DNA of 64,000 nt, taken from assembly GCA_903889565.1 (NCBI GenBank), contig CAISYC010000064.1:124001-188000 (forward strand). Reading direction: 5' to 3'. The stretch is from an uncultured beta proteobacterium. Its GTDB lineage: Bacteria; Pseudomonadota; Gammaproteobacteria; Burkholderiales; SG8-41. Below are positions 16,485-26,071 of this stretch, piece by piece. Made by a program: the position numbers and the translations under genes. The notes below the pieces were generated by a model. That model saw only the letters and a list, made by a program, of their open reading frames with translations, was not told the origin of the DNA and searched no databases. Position 1 is the stretch's first letter; the number at the start of each line of letters is the position of its first letter.

Positions 16485-18416
16485 ATGTCGAAAATCATCG
16501 GAATCGATCTGGGCACCACCAACTCCTGCGTCGCCATCATGGAAGGCGGCCAGCCGAAGGTCATTGAAAATTCGGAAGGCGCTCGCACCACGCCGTCGAT
16601 CATCGCCTACACCGAGGACGGTGAAGTGCTGGTCGGCGCTTCGGCCAAACGCCAGGCGGTGACCAACCCGAAAAACACGCTCTATGCGGTCAAGCGCCTG
16701 ATCGGCCGCCGCTTCGATGAAAAAGAGGTGCAGAAGGACATCGACCTGATGCCCTACAAGATCATCAAGGCCGGCAACAACGACGCCTGGGTCGAAGTGC
16801 GCGACAAAAAAATCGCGCCGCCCGAAGTGTCGGCGCAGGTGCTGATGAAAATGAAAAAGACCGCCGAAGATTATCTCGGCGAAGCCGTCACCGAGGCGGT
16901 TATCACGGTACCCGCCTATTTCAACGACTCGCAGCGCCAGGCGACCAAGGATGCCGGCCGCATCGCCGGCCTCGACGTCAAGCGCATCATCAACGAGCCA
17001 ACCGCGGCCGCACTCGCCTTCGGCATGGACAAGAAGGAAGGCGACCGCAAGATCGCAGTGTATGACCTCGGCGGCGGCACTTTCGACATTTCGATCATCG
17101 AAATCGCCGCGGTGGACGGCGAACATCAGTTCGAAGTGCTCTCGACCAACGGCGACACCTTCCTCGGCGGCGAAGACTTCGACCAGCGCCTGATGGATTA
17201 CCTGTGCGACGAGTTCAAGAAGGAACAGGGTATCGATCTCCGGAAAGACATGCTCGCCCTGCAGCGCCTCAAAGACGCCGCCGAAAAAGCCAAGATCGAA
17301 CTGTCGTCGTCGCAGCAGACCGAAATCAACCTGCCCTACGTCACGGCCGACGCCTCGGGTCCGAAACACATGGCGATCAAGATCACGCGCGCCAAGTTTG
17401 AAAGCCTGGTTGAGGAATTGATCGAGAAAACGATCAAGCCCTGCGAACAGGCGGTGAAAGACGCCGGCGTCAAGCTGTCGGACATCTCTGACGTCATTCT
17501 GGTCGGCGGTCAGACCCGCATGCCGAAAGTGCAGGACAAGGTCAAGGAGTTCTTCGGCAAGGAACCGCGCAAAGACGTCAACCCGGATGAGGCGGTTGCC
17601 GTCGGCGCCGCGATCCAGGGTGGCGTACTCAAGGGCGACGTCAAGGACGTGCTGCTGCTCGACGTGACGCCGCTGTCGCTCGGCATTGAAACGCTGGGCA
17701 GCGTGATGACCAAGCTGATCCAGAAAAACACCACGATCCCGACCAAGGCCTCGCAGGTGTTCTCAACCGCAGAAGACAACCAGTCGGCGGTGACCATTCA
17801 CGTGCTGCAGGGCGAGCGCGATGTCGCCTCCGGCAACAAGAGCCTCGGCCAGTTCAACCTGACCGACATTCCGCCGTCGCCGCGCGGTATGCCGCAGATC
17901 GAGGTCACTTTCGATATCGACGCCAACGGCATTCTGCATGTATCGGCCAAGGACAAGGCCACCGGCAAGGAAAACAAGATCAAGATCCAGGCGAGTTCGG
18001 GTCTCAACGAAGACGAAATCCAGCGCATGGTCAAGGACGCCGAGGCGCACGCCGAGGAAGACAAAAAGGCGATCGAACTCGTCAGCGCGCGCAACCAGTG
18101 CGATGCGCTCGTACATTCGGTGAAGAAATCGCTGACGGAACACGGTGACAAGGTTAGCGCCGATGAAAAAGCCAAGATCGAAGCCGCGCTGAAAGAAGCC
18201 GAAGAAGCGCTGAAGAGCGACAACAAGGACGAGATCGAAGCCAAGTCGCAGGCACTCGCCACCGCTTCGCACAAACTGGCCGAACAGATGTATGCGAAGG
18301 AGCAGGCGGCGCAGCAGGCGGCCGGTGGCGCGCAGGCACCGGGCGGCGCGGAAGCCAAGAAAGACGACGGCAACGTGGTCGATGCCGAATACGAAGAAGT
18401 GAAAGACAAGAAATAA
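16485..18416 (+). CDS. dnaK: Molecular chaperone DnaK (Hsp70)
   Basis: The 643-residue Hsp70 begins with [19 protein letters not shown] and contains the nucleotide-binding motifs [15 protein letters not shown] near residue 190 and [14 protein letters not shown] near 338. The substrate-binding domain follows the linker [15 protein letters not shown], and the protein ends with the acidic EYEEVKDKK. Its ribosome site is AAAGAGG. Full length and no unusual residues seen. It functions with DnaJ and GrpE encoded on either side. Confidence 0.99.
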   Translation: MSKIIGIDLGTTNSCVAIMEGGQPKVIENSEGARTTPSIIAYTEDGEVLVGASAKRQAVTNPKNTLYAVKRLIGRRFDEKEVQKDIDLMPYKIIKAGNNDAWVEVRDKKIAPPEVSAQVLMKMKKTAEDYLGEAVTEAVITVPAYFNDSQRQATKDAGRIAGLDVKRIINEPTAAALAFGMDKKEGDRKIAVYDLGGGTFDISIIEIAAVDGEHQFEVLSTNGDTFLGGEDFDQRLMDYLCDEFKKEQGIDLRKDMLALQRLKDAAEKAKIELSSSQQTEINLPYVTADASGPKHMAIKITRAKFESLVEELIEKTIKPCEQAVKDAGVKLSDISDVILVGGQTRMPKVQDKVKEFFGKEPRKDVNPDEAVAVGAAIQGGVLKGDVKDVLLLDVTPLSLGIETLGSVMTKLIQKNTTIPTKASQVFSTAEDNQSAVTIHVLQGERDVASGNKSLGQFNLTDIPPSPRGMPQIEVTFDIDANGILHVSAKDKATGKENKIKIQASSGLNEDEIQRMVKDAEAHAEEDKKAIELVSARNQCDALVHSVKKSLTEHGDKVSADEKAKIEAALKEAEEALKSDNKDEIEAKSQALATASHKLAEQMYAKEQAAQQAAGGAQAPGGAEAKKDDGNVVDAEYEEVKDKK

Positions 18417-18420
18417 GCGC

Positions 18421-18521
18421 GTCAGGTGTAAGGCGTTAGGGGTGAGGCGAGAATAAAGTTCGCCTCGCCCCTTTCGCGTTAATAAACCCGCCTGACACCT
18501 CACACATTACCCCTCACAAAA
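18421..18521. repeat. Heptad-repeat element between dnaK and dnaJ
   Basis: The left arm is four consecutive 7-bp units fitting AGGNGNN (starting at 18424, 18431, 18438 and 18445). The right arm (about 18485-18516) reads as pyrimidine-rich complementary heptads such as CTCACAC. A closely similar element precedes lpxH (35021-35100). The right arm reaches to within a few bases of the dnaJ ATG, leaving no Shine-Dalgarno sequence. Confidence 0.6.
18438..18472 (+). terminator. Stem-loop after dnaK, probable terminator
   Basis: AGGGGTGAGGCGA (18438-18450) pairs with TCGCCTCGCCCCT (18460-18472) over 13 positions, one of them a G-U wobble, with a 9-base loop and TTT following. It is formed from the heptad element and would limit transcription into dnaJ. 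Confidence 0.5.
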
Positions 18522-19634
18522 ATGGCCAAACGCGATTACTACGAAGTGCTGGGCGTCAACCGCGACGCATCGGAAGACGACATCAAGAAGTCCTATCGCA
18601 GACTGGCGATGAAACATCATCCGGACCGCAATCCGGATAATCCGAAGGCCGAGGAACTGTTCAAGGAAGCCAAGGAAGCCTACGAAATTCTGTCCGACGC
18701 CAGCAAACGCGCCGCTTATGACCAGTATGGTCACGCCGGCGTCGATCCCTCCGCCGGCGCTGGCGCTGCGGGCATGGGCGGTTTCGCCGATGCCTTTGGC
18801 GATATCTTCGGCGACATTTTCGGCGGCGGCCGCGGCCGTTCGAACGTTTATCGCGGCGCCGACCTGCGCTACAACCTCGAAATCGGGCTCGAAGAAGCCG
18901 CGCGCGGCACCGAAACCAAGATTCGTATCCCGACCATGGAGGAATGCGAAACCTGCGACGGCAGCGGCGCCAAGCCGGGCACCAAACCGGTCAAGTGCAC
19001 GACCTGCGACGGTCACGGTCAGGTGCGCATGCAACAGGGCTTCTTCTCGATCCAGCAAACCTGTCCGAAGTGCCGCGGCGCCGGCAAGGTGGTCGATTCA
19101 CCCTGCCCGACCTGTCGCGGCGCCGGCCGCATCAAGCAGCACAAAACGCTGTCGGTCAAAATACCTGCCGGCGTCGACGAAGGCGACCGCATCCGGTTGT
19201 CGGGCGAAGGCGAAGCCGGCGTCAACGGCGGCCCACCCGGCGACCTCTATGTCGTCATCCATCTCAAGCAACACGCGGTGTTTCAACGCGACCACAACGA
19301 TCTGCATTGCGAAATGCCGATCAGCTTTACCACTGCGGCGCTCGGCGGCGAAATCGAAATCCCGACGCTCGACGGTTACGCAAAGATCAAGATCCCGCAG
19401 GAAACCCAGACCGGCAAGGTGTTCCGCCTGCGTGGCAAGGGCATCAAGGGCGTGCGCTCCTCCAGCCACGGCGATCTGATGTGCCACGTAGTAGTGGAAA
19501 CCCCGATCAATCTGACTGCGCGCCAGCGCGAACTGCTGTCCGAACTGGAGAGCATCAACGCCAAGAATTCAGGCCATCACAATCCGCGCGCGAAATCATG
19601 GATGGACAAAGTTAAAGAGTTCTTCGCCGAGTAG
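18522..19634 (+). CDS. dnaJ: Chaperone protein DnaJ (Hsp40)
   Basis: The 370-residue class I J-protein stimulates the DnaK ATPase. The J domain (residues 1-70) contains the HPD motif in [11 protein letters not shown] Gly-rich segment follows, then four zinc-binding CxxCxGxG repeats between about residues 140 and 210 ([32 protein letters not shown]) and the C-terminal substrate-binding domain. No ribosome site is visible: the bases before the ATG are CCCCTCACAAAA, the right arm of the heptad element. No sigma32 promoter was found upstream. Confidence 0.98.
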   Translation: MAKRDYYEVLGVNRDASEDDIKKSYRRLAMKHHPDRNPDNPKAEELFKEAKEAYEILSDASKRAAYDQYGHAGVDPSAGAGAAGMGGFADAFGDIFGDIFGGGRGRSNVYRGADLRYNLEIGLEEAARGTETKIRIPTMEECETCDGSGAKPGTKPVKCTTCDGHGQVRMQQGFFSIQQTCPKCRGAGKVVDSPCPTCRGAGRIKQHKTLSVKIPAGVDEGDRIRLSGEGEAGVNGGPPGDLYVVIHLKQHAVFQRDHNDLHCEMPISFTTAALGGEIEIPTLDGYAKIKIPQETQTGKVFRLRGKGIKGVRSSSHGDLMCHVVVETPINLTARQRELLSELESINAKNSGHHNPRAKSWMDKVKEFFAE

Positions 19635-19659
19635 CCTCTCTCGCCCGGTCAGCTTCCTG

Positions 19660-20637
19660 CTAATCGATGTTCAGAATAACCTGGCCGATTTTCTCGCCGC
19701 GTTCGACGGCGCGGTGGGCGGCGATCACCTCCGTCAACCGATAGCGTTCCGCGATTGTAAAAACCGGTTTCGCGTCGTTCAGCCAGCGTGCGATATCCGC
19801 ATGCGCCTGTCGTTTGGCTTCGTCCGACATCGTATATACGAACACCGGACGCACGGAAACGTTGAGCCGCAGCAGATCGTTGTAAGGAAACTGGGGCGCG
19901 GGCACACTGGTCGAGGCGTAACAGGTAATGGCGCCGAATGGATTGATAATCGCCTTCGACACCGGCAGATTGCGTCCGAAATCGACATCGACGATACGAT
20001 CGACGCCGCCGCATTCGGCGCGCACGCGACCGGCGACATCTTCAGTGCGATAGTTGATGACGAGATCGGCGCCGGCAGCCCGCGCGTGCGCCGCCTTCGC
20101 GTCCGAGCTCGCCGTCGTGATGACTTTTGCCGCCCCAGCCCACTTCGCCAGCTGGATCGCATAATGCGCAACCACGCCGGCGCCGCCGGTCACCATTACC
20201 GTTTTGCCATTTAGCGGGCCATCGGCAAACAGGCAGCGATGTGCAGTCATCACCGGAATGCCGAGGCAGGCGCCCTGCTCCCAATTCAAACCTGCCGGCA
20301 ACGGCACTGCCAGCGCCGCCGGCAACGCGATGTACTGCGCGCTGGTGCCGAACGCGCGATCCCACTGCCCGTTGTAGGTCCACACGCGGTCGCCGGCTTT
20401 ATGGGTGGTCACGCCGGCGCCGACTCGATCAATCACGCCCGCGCCGTCGCTGTTCGGAATCAGTTTGGGCCAGCGGATCGGCCGGCTGCCGGCACGCGCC
20501 TTGACGTCGGATGGATTGACCGCCGAGGCATAGAGGCGCACGCGCACTTCACCGGCCGCAGGTTCAGGGTCGGGCAATTCGCCGGTCTTCATCACTTCGG
20601 CGGCAGATCCGTTTTTTTCATACCATACGGCGAACAT
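19660..20637 (-). CDS. NADPH:quinone oxidoreductase / zinc-independent MDR alcohol dehydrogenase family
   Basis: This medium-chain oxidoreductase belongs to the quinone reductase branch. It shows the N-terminal SAVNPSDVKARAG near residue 45, PNSDGAGVIDRVGAGV near 62, and the nucleotide-binding VTGGAGVVAHYAIQLAKWAGA near 150. No zinc-ligand cysteine pattern is seen. ATG 20637 is preferred because AGGAGAGA stands just before it; an ATG six codons upstream lacks a ribosome site. It converges with dnaJ and has no pathway neighbours, so the substrate is unknown. Confidence 0.85.
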   Translation of the reverse strand: MFAVWYEKNGSAAEVMKTGELPDPEPAAGEVRVRLYASAVNPSDVKARAGSRPIRWPKLIPNSDGAGVIDRVGAGVTTHKAGDRVWTYNGQWDRAFGTSAQYIALPAALAVPLPAGLNWEQGACLGIPVMTAHRCLFADGPLNGKTVMVTGGAGVVAHYAIQLAKWAGAAKVITTASSDAKAAHARAAGADLVINYRTEDVAGRVRAECGGVDRIVDVDFGRNLPVSKAIINPFGAITCYASTSVPAPQFPYNDLLRLNVSVRPVFVYTMSDEAKRQAHADIARWLNDAKPVFTIAERYRLTEVIAAHRAVERGEKIGQVILNID

Positions 20638-20698
20638 TCTCTCTCCTCGATTCATCTAAATCACGGACGACGGTAGTCAATGCACCACGTTCAATGGG

Positions 20699-21295
20699 TC
20701 ACGTGGTTCGCGTCGTCGCGCGCTTGATCATCGCCGGCCAGACGGTCGCGGCATCCGCGGCGAATACGGTATCCGCATCGGCCGGCAGGAGATACCATCC
20801 GCCCGCCGCGATTTCGGATTGCAACTGGCGCGGCCCCCAACCGGCATAGCCGATATAGGCACGGTAGGCTGTCGCCTTCATCTGGCCGTCCGCCACTTGC
20901 AACGGTAATTGCGGGTCGCCGGTCAGAAACAGGTCGTCCAGTACACGCAGGCTGCGCGGCGGCGCGGTGTCTGCGCGCAGCAAAAACAGCATGCGGTTGC
21001 GCGCAACCGGTCCGCCGGCATAGATCTGCTCCGAGGCGGCCGGAATCGCGACGCCGTCAGGAAATGCATCGCTCAATCGCGCCGCCAGCGGCCGGTTGAG
21101 AATAACGCCGAGCGGACCGTTGCCGGCATCCGGCTGCGTGATCAGCACCACGGTCTCGCGAAAATCGGGGTCAGGTAGTTCCGGCTTTGCAACCAGAAAA
21201 ATGCCGTTGGCAAGCGCCACATCCTGAGCAAGCACCGCGCCGACGAAGGGCGCAAACAGCCCCGCAACAAGCAGTCGCCTGCGCGCCCGGACCAT
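20699..21295 (-). CDS. YqgE/AlgH family protein (DUF179) with apparent signal peptide
   Basis: The 198-residue product has the DUF179 signatures GIFLVAKPELPDPDFRETVVLI and GPLGVILNRP, followed by IYAGGPV and the later YIGYAGWGPRQLQSEI. The core family is cytoplasmic and of unknown function; it begins at the GIFLVA segment. Here about 30 extra residues precede it, MVRARRRLLVAGLFAPFVGA, with a basic start, hydrophobic core and an ALA-type cleavage site, so the protein is probably exported. Downstream lies only the start of dnaJ-side genes; upstream, the XdhC-like gene on the same strand ends nine bases away. Confidence 0.88.
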   Translation of the reverse strand: MVRARRRLLVAGLFAPFVGAVLAQDVALANGIFLVAKPELPDPDFRETVVLITQPDAGNGPLGVILNRPLAARLSDAFPDGVAIPAASEQIYAGGPVARNRMLFLLRADTAPPRSLRVLDDLFLTGDPQLPLQVADGQMKATAYRAYIGYAGWGPRQLQSEIAAGGWYLLPADADTVFAADAATVWPAMIKRATTRTT

Positions 21296-21304
21296 CAGGC
21301 GCGC

Positions 21305-22321
21305 TCAACTACTGCAGGCGAAGGGATCGGATGTCGCGGCAGAGGCGGCGGGTATCGCGGCGGCACCGATGGCATCAAGCTTGACGCCACGCCGCACCGC
21401 GGTCAATTCCGCCATGATGGCGATGGCGATTTCAGCCGGTGTTTTGCTGCCGATTTTGAGGCCGACAGGGCCATGCAGACGCGCGATCTCTGCCGCCGAC
21501 AAATCGAAGTCGGCGAGACGCTTGCGCCGCTTCTCGTTGTTGATACGCGAACCGAGCGCGCCGACATAAAACGCCGGCGATTTCAGCGCCTCGGTCAAAG
21601 CCGCATCGTCAAGCTTGGGGTCATGCGTCACGGCCACGACCGCCAGATGAGGATCGGAATTGAGTTCAAGCACGGCGTCGTCGGGATAGCTGCGGACGAG
21701 ATTGACGCCCGGCACATTCCATTCATCAGCGTATTCCTCGCGCGGATCGCACACCGTGACCTGGTAATCGAGCGCCTGCGCGAACTGCGCCAGAAAACGC
21801 GAGGTCTGCCCCGCCCCGATGATGAGCAGGCGCCAGCGCGGACCGTGTATGCTTTTGAGGGTGCTGCCGTCGAATTCGAGCACGTCGGACCAGCGACCCG
21901 ATTCGAGTTTCACCTGCCCGCTTTTCATATCGAGCGTACGCGCCACCAATTCATGGCGGCCGATGATGTCGAGCAGTTCTTTCAGTTGCGACTCCGCCAT
22001 CACCGGCTCCAGCACCAGTTGCAGCGTGCCGCCGCAAGGCAGGCCGAATCGCGCCGCCTGTTCGGCTGTCACGCCGTAGGTCACGACCTCGGGCGCGCCG
22101 CCCTTCATCTGGTGCGCCTTCACGCGCTCGATCAGATCATCTTCGACACAGCCGCCGGAGACCGAGCCGACCACATGACCATCGTCGCGAATCACCAGCA
22201 TGGCGCCGACCGGACGCGGTGCCGAGCCCCAGGTCCTGACCACCGTCGCCAGCGTTGACGTGCGTCCGGCATCCAGCCAAGCCACCGCACTCTTCAAAAC
22301 TTCAGTATCCACACTATCCAT
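21305..22321 (-). CDS. XdhC/CoxF family molybdenum hydroxylase maturation-type protein
   Basis: The product has the XdhC/CoxI N-terminal domain (TLATVVRTWGSAPRPVGAML near residue 20, and GSVSGGCVEDDLIE near 50), a PCGGTLQLVLEP segment, and the C-terminal XdhC Rossmann domain (LLIIGAGQTSRFLAQFAQ, later FYVGALGSRINNEKRRKRL). Family members sulfurate or insert molybdenum cofactor into xanthine or CO dehydrogenase-type enzymes. ATG 22321 (MDSVDTEVLK) matches the usual start; in-frame ATGs at 22333 and 22342 are alternatives. No molybdenum hydroxylase subunit is in the window, so the client is unknown. Confidence 0.88.
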   Translation of the reverse strand: MDSVDTEVLKSAVAWLDAGRTSTLATVVRTWGSAPRPVGAMLVIRDDGHVVGSVSGGCVEDDLIERVKAHQMKGGAPEVVTYGVTAEQAARFGLPCGGTLQLVLEPVMAESQLKELLDIIGRHELVARTLDMKSGQVKLESGRWSDVLEFDGSTLKSIHGPRWRLLIIGAGQTSRFLAQFAQALDYQVTVCDPREEYADEWNVPGVNLVRSYPDDAVLELNSDPHLAVVAVTHDPKLDDAALTEALKSPAFYVGALGSRINNEKRRKRLADFDLSAAEIARLHGPVGLKIGSKTPAEIAIAIMAELTAVRRGVKLDAIGAAAIPAASAATSDPFACSS

Positions 22322-22518
22322 GATCGCAATCATCAATTCCATGCGCCATGGCGGCGCGATACGGGCTAGGTTAGTGCACGCGGATAGCAGGGTCAAGCCG
22401 CCGTCGCACGCGCTCGGTTGCGGTGGTCACAGGCATCGTCTAGGATCAAGGGCACAACCGCGAAGCCATCGAAGCAACACTTTGCTCGACGACATTTCAA
22501 ACAGCAACGGACCAGCCG

Positions 22519-23859
22519 ATGACTGCACGCACTTTTTTCAAAGGTCTGCTCAACAAGGTCGCCGCGCCGGTCGATGCCGGGCGCAGCGCCGAGCGCCGGG
22601 CGCGCGAAACCATCGAAGTCTGCCGCGCGCTGCTGTCGGAGCGTGGCGAAGTCTCCGGCGCCGCGCTGGCGCGCGAGGTGCTGGCAGCCTACCGCGCGCT
22701 GCCAGCCGCGGCGCTTAAACCGTTTCTGCAGCGCCTCGCCGTCGACTTCGCGCCCGACGCCGGCGCCATTGCGCATTGCGCCGGCGACTTTTTGCGCGAA
22801 GCCTCGCCACAGCATCTGCATGCACTGCAAAAATCGGTCGAGTCGCCGCGCCAGGAATTTTTCCGGCGCCTGAACGTTGCGCCAGGCGCCACCGCTGTGC
22901 TGGTCGATCTGCGCCGTCAGGTGTTGCGCGAATTGAAAGTGAGCCCGCAACTGGCGGTAGTCGATGCCGATCTCGCCCATCTGTTCGAATCGTGGTTCAA
23001 CCGCGGCTTTCTCAGGCTCGAGCGTATCGACTGGAGAACGCCGGCCATCGTGCTCGAAAAACTGATCGCCTACGAGGCGGTGCACGAGATCGCCGGCTGG
23101 AAAGATCTGCGCCGGCGCCTTGCGGACGACCGCCGCTGCTTCGGCTTCTTTCACCCGGCGCTGCCGGACGAACCGCTGATTTTCATCGAGGTTGCGCTGA
23201 CCGAAGAGGTCAGCGCCACAGTGGCCCCGCTGCTCGACCCCGACGCCGCCGAAGGCGACCCGGCGCGTGCGCAATGCGCAATCTTTTATTCGATCACCAA
23301 TTGTCAGGAAGGCCTGCGCGGAATTTCCTTCGGCAACCTGCTGATCAAGCAGGTCGTGGAAGAACTCAGCCGCGAATTTCCGCGCTTGAAGACCTTCGCC
23401 ACGCTCTCGCCGGTACCCGGATTGCACGCCTGGTTGACCGAGCTCACGCGCAAGGACGCTGCATTGGCCGACGCGCTGGCACCCCTGCAAAACAACGATT
23501 GGCTGCAGCAGCCGGCGACCGCCGCCGCGCTGCAGGCGAAACTGATGCCGCTGTGCGCCTGTTATCTGCTGAGGGCCAAAAGAGAAAGCGGGCCGCTCGA
23601 TCCGGTCGCGCGCTTCCACCTGGGCAATGGCGCGCGGCTCGACCGGCTGAACTGGCTCGCCGACACGTCGCGCCAGGGCATGCAACGCGCGGCCGGGCTG
23701 ATGGTCAATTACGTCTACCGTCTTGACGAAGTCGAACAAAACCACGAAGCCTTCGTGCGCGAAGGCGTGATCGCCGCCGCGCACGGTCTGAAAAAACTTG
23801 CCCGCGAGTGCGCGCCACTGCTCCCCGCCATCGCGTCGCGCCCGCCGCGCGATGCTTAA
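22519..23859 (+). CDS. Malonyl-CoA decarboxylase
   Basis: This 446-residue protein decarboxylates malonyl-CoA to acetyl-CoA. The helical N-terminal domain covers roughly residues 1-150, and the GNAT-like catalytic domain shows HPALPDEPLIFIEVALTEEV near residue 213, FYSITNCQEGLRGISFGNLL near 256, and TLSPVPGLHAWL near 294, with a C-terminal HLGNGARLDRLNWLAD that contains the conserved His-Asn-Gly segment. It probably serves malonate use or malonyl-CoA balance. It diverges from the XdhC-like gene; CoxG follows after 48 bases. Confidence 0.93.
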   Translation: MTARTFFKGLLNKVAAPVDAGRSAERRARETIEVCRALLSERGEVSGAALAREVLAAYRALPAAALKPFLQRLAVDFAPDAGAIAHCAGDFLREASPQHLHALQKSVESPRQEFFRRLNVAPGATAVLVDLRRQVLRELKVSPQLAVVDADLAHLFESWFNRGFLRLERIDWRTPAIVLEKLIAYEAVHEIAGWKDLRRRLADDRRCFGFFHPALPDEPLIFIEVALTEEVSATVAPLLDPDAAEGDPARAQCAIFYSITNCQEGLRGISFGNLLIKQVVEELSREFPRLKTFATLSPVPGLHAWLTELTRKDAALADALAPLQNNDWLQQPATAAALQAKLMPLCACYLLRAKRESGPLDPVARFHLGNGARLDRLNWLADTSRQGMQRAAGLMVNYVYRLDEVEQNHEAFVREGVIAAAHGLKKLARECAPLLPAIASRPPRDA

Positions 23860-23907
23860 CCCGACGCAAAACAAGCGACGCGCGACGCGCTGGGGTAAAA
23901 TGGCCGC

Positions 23908-24354
23908 ATGGATATCATCGGGCAGCAACTGATTCCCCAGGTTCAGCAAAAAACGTGGGATGCGATCTGCGATCCGGCGGTTCTGCAGCAATGCATTCCG
24001 GGCTGCGAATCGATGACGCGCACCTCCGATTCCGAATTTGAGCTCGTGATGGCGGCCAAGGTCGGCCCGGTCAGCGCGAAATTCAAAAGCAAAATTTCTC
24101 TAACCAAGGTCAACGCGCCGCACTCCTACATGCTGTTGTTCGAGGGCCAGGGCGGCGTAGCCGGCTTCGCCAAGGGCCAGGCCGAAGTGCGACTGCTGCC
24201 CGACGGTGAAGCGACGCTGCTCGAATACACCGCCAAGGCCACCATCGGCGGCAAACTGGCGCAGGTCGGCTCGCGCCTCGTCGACGGCGTCGCCAAGAAA
24301 CTCGCCGAACAATTTTTCACGGCATTCAACCAGCATCTTTCAGCCGGACAGTGA
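23908..24354 (+). CDS. coxG: CoxG-like carbon monoxide dehydrogenase subunit G family (SRPBCC fold)
   Basis: The 148-residue START/SRPBCC protein contains the family segments VWDAICDPAVLQQCIPGCE near the start (written as TWDAICDP here), KVGPVSAKFKSKI near residue 52, and GQAEVRLLPDGEATLLEYTAKATIGGKLAQVGSRL near 95. CoxG proteins help anchor CO dehydrogenase to the membrane or carry hydrophobic ligands. No coxMSL genes are nearby, and homologues often occur with other molybdenum hydroxylases, so the partner enzyme is unknown. The XdhC-like protein 1.6 kb away is the only related neighbour. Confidence 0.85.
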   Translation: MDIIGQQLIPQVQQKTWDAICDPAVLQQCIPGCESMTRTSDSEFELVMAAKVGPVSAKFKSKISLTKVNAPHSYMLLFEGQGGVAGFAKGQAEVRLLPDGEATLLEYTAKATIGGKLAQVGSRLVDGVAKKLAEQFFTAFNQHLSAGQ

Positions 24355-24440
24355 TCCCGGCGCGCACGCAATCCGATACGCCCGGCGTGCACGGCGCGGG
24401 TATCGCGACGCACACCGCGCGCTGACTGTTTTTCCATCGC

Positions 24441-25007
24441 ATGTCGTTCGGCCGCCTTGTCGTCATCGCCCTGTTGCTGGCGGGCGGCTATCAGTACTGG
24501 CATACCCACCGTCACCATGCGCCCGCGACCGCGGTCGTCGCCTCGATCGATCGCGAATGGGACGCCTACGGTTACCATATCGTGCCGCTTGAAAAATTCG
24601 ACTTTGCCGCCCGCGTCCTGCGCAGCGAACATTATTCGATGGACCGCGAATCCCAGCTGGCGCCTGTCGATCTCGCGCTCGGCTGGGGACCGATGGCCGA
24701 TCCCGCAGTGCTGGCCAAAGTCAGCATCACCCAGTCCCACCGCTTCTACTACTGGCACGTCGACGAATTTCCGATCCCGCGCCGCGAGATTGAAATTCAC
24801 AGCGCGAATATGCACATGGTGCCGGCCAGTGCCGAAGTTGAGCGCACCCTTAAGTCGATCACCGCAGGCCAACAGGTCACATTCGCGGGCTATCTGATCG
24901 AAGCCCGCGCTGCCGACGGCTGGCACTGGCGCAGCTCCCTCACGCGCGAAGACACCGGCGCCGGCGCCTGCGAGCTGGTGTGGGTCGAACGGATCGACGC
25001 GCGCTGA
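24441..25007 (+). CDS. Hypothetical protein with N-terminal membrane segment
   Basis: I do not recognise a named family. The 188-residue product starts with a short hydrophobic segment FGRLVVIALLLAGGYQYW, then a His-rich linker and a soluble domain, so it is probably an inner-membrane-anchored periplasmic protein. Motif-like stretches are DLALGWGPMADPAVLAKVSI, RFYYWHVDEFPIPRREIEIHSANMHM and VTFAGYLIEARAADGWHW; the latter resemble conserved hypothetical proteins of proteobacteria that act on cell-surface or ligand-binding roles, but that is uncertain. It sits between coxG and a Bug receptor with no clear operon link. Confidence 0.75.
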   Translation: MSFGRLVVIALLLAGGYQYWHTHRHHAPATAVVASIDREWDAYGYHIVPLEKFDFAARVLRSEHYSMDRESQLAPVDLALGWGPMADPAVLAKVSITQSHRFYYWHVDEFPIPRREIEIHSANMHMVPASAEVERTLKSITAGQQVTFAGYLIEARAADGWHWRSSLTREDTGAGACELVWVERIDAR

Positions 25008-25055
25008 AGTTTCCCGCATGGCGATGGCGCCCGCGCCACCGGTAGAATGCTGCCC

Positions 25056-26036
25056 ATGCTAGGTTTCCCCCGACTTGCGTCGACAGCCGCTGCCTGCGCC
25101 ATCCTGTGCGCCGCCGCCGATATCGCGGCAGGCGCCGAAAGCTATCCGCTCAAACCGATCCGCATGATCGTGCCGGCAGCACCCGGCGGCGTCACCGACA
25201 TCGTCGCCCGCGCGATTGCGCCCCGACTCAACCAACAACTCGGACAACCGCTCGTCGTGGACAACCGCGCCGGCGCCGGCGGCATCATCGGCACCGATAC
25301 CGCGGCCAAGGCCGCACCCGACGGCTATACCCTGCTGACCGTCTTCGACAGCTTCATTTCAAACCCTTTTGTATTCGGCAATGCGCCCTACGATACACAG
25401 CGCGATTTCGCGCCCGTCGCGCTGCTGGTGCGCGGCCCGCAATGGTTCGTCACCCATCCCAAAGCCGGCATTAGAACTCTCAACGAACTGCTGGCGCTGG
25501 CCAGATCGCGCAGCGCACCGCTGAGTTTCGCCACCGCCGGCGCCGCCACTTCCAGCCGCCTGTCCGTTGAGCTGTTCAAATCCACCGCCCACATCACCGA
25601 GGTCACGCTGGTGCATTACAAAGGTGGCGGCCCTGCTCTCACCGATCTGATCGGCGGACATGTCGATGCAATGATCGCATCGGCCGGCCTCGTCCTGCCC
25701 CAGGTCAAAAACAGCCGGCTGATCGCGCTAGCCGTGACCTCACGCGAACGCAGCGCGCTGGCTCCCGGCGTTCCTGCGGTCAGTGAATTCGTGCCGCACT
25801 TCGAAGCGCAATCGTGGGTCGGTGTGCTGGCACCTGCGGCAACGCCCAAGCCGGTAATCGAACGATTGAACGCCGAATTGCGCAGGGCCATCGCCGAGCC
25901 GGAGGCACGCGAGTTCCTCGCGCGGCAGGGTTATGAAATTGTCGGCAGCAGCCCAGCCCAATTCGTCCGCTGGATCGGCGACGAATCCGCCAAGTGGGGT
26001 AAGATCATCCGCGAGCAGGCAATCACCGCCGAATAA
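25056..26036 (+). CDS. Tripartite tricarboxylate transporter substrate-binding protein (Bug/TctC family)
   Basis: This periplasmic binding protein has a signal peptide ending near AADIAAGAES, then the family hallmark YPLKPIRMIVPAAPGGVTDI (near residue 30) and LGQPLVVDNRAGAGGIIGTD. The middle segment LVHYKGGGPALTDLIGGHVD and the C-terminal GYEIVGSSPAQF are also typical. Bug proteins bind carboxylates or amides and are massively expanded in Burkholderiales. No TctA/TctB membrane genes are adjacent, as is common for orphan Bugs. The start may be ATG 25047 or 25056. Confidence 0.92.
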   Translation: MLGFPRLASTAAACAILCAAADIAAGAESYPLKPIRMIVPAAPGGVTDIVARAIAPRLNQQLGQPLVVDNRAGAGGIIGTDTAAKAAPDGYTLLTVFDSFISNPFVFGNAPYDTQRDFAPVALLVRGPQWFVTHPKAGIRTLNELLALARSRSAPLSFATAGAATSSRLSVELFKSTAHITEVTLVHYKGGGPALTDLIGGHVDAMIASAGLVLPQVKNSRLIALAVTSRERSALAPGVPAVSEFVPHFEAQSWVGVLAPAATPKPVIERLNAELRRAIAEPEAREFLARQGYEIVGSSPAQFVRWIGDESAKWGKIIREQAITAE

Positions 26037-26071
26037 ACGCGTTTGCCCGCGCCAATCACGGAATTCATACC

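Noticed and set aside
22393-23991. A 532-codon minus-strand frame opposite malonyl-CoA decarboxylase
   Set aside because: Shadow frame; the plus-strand protein is conserved over its full length.
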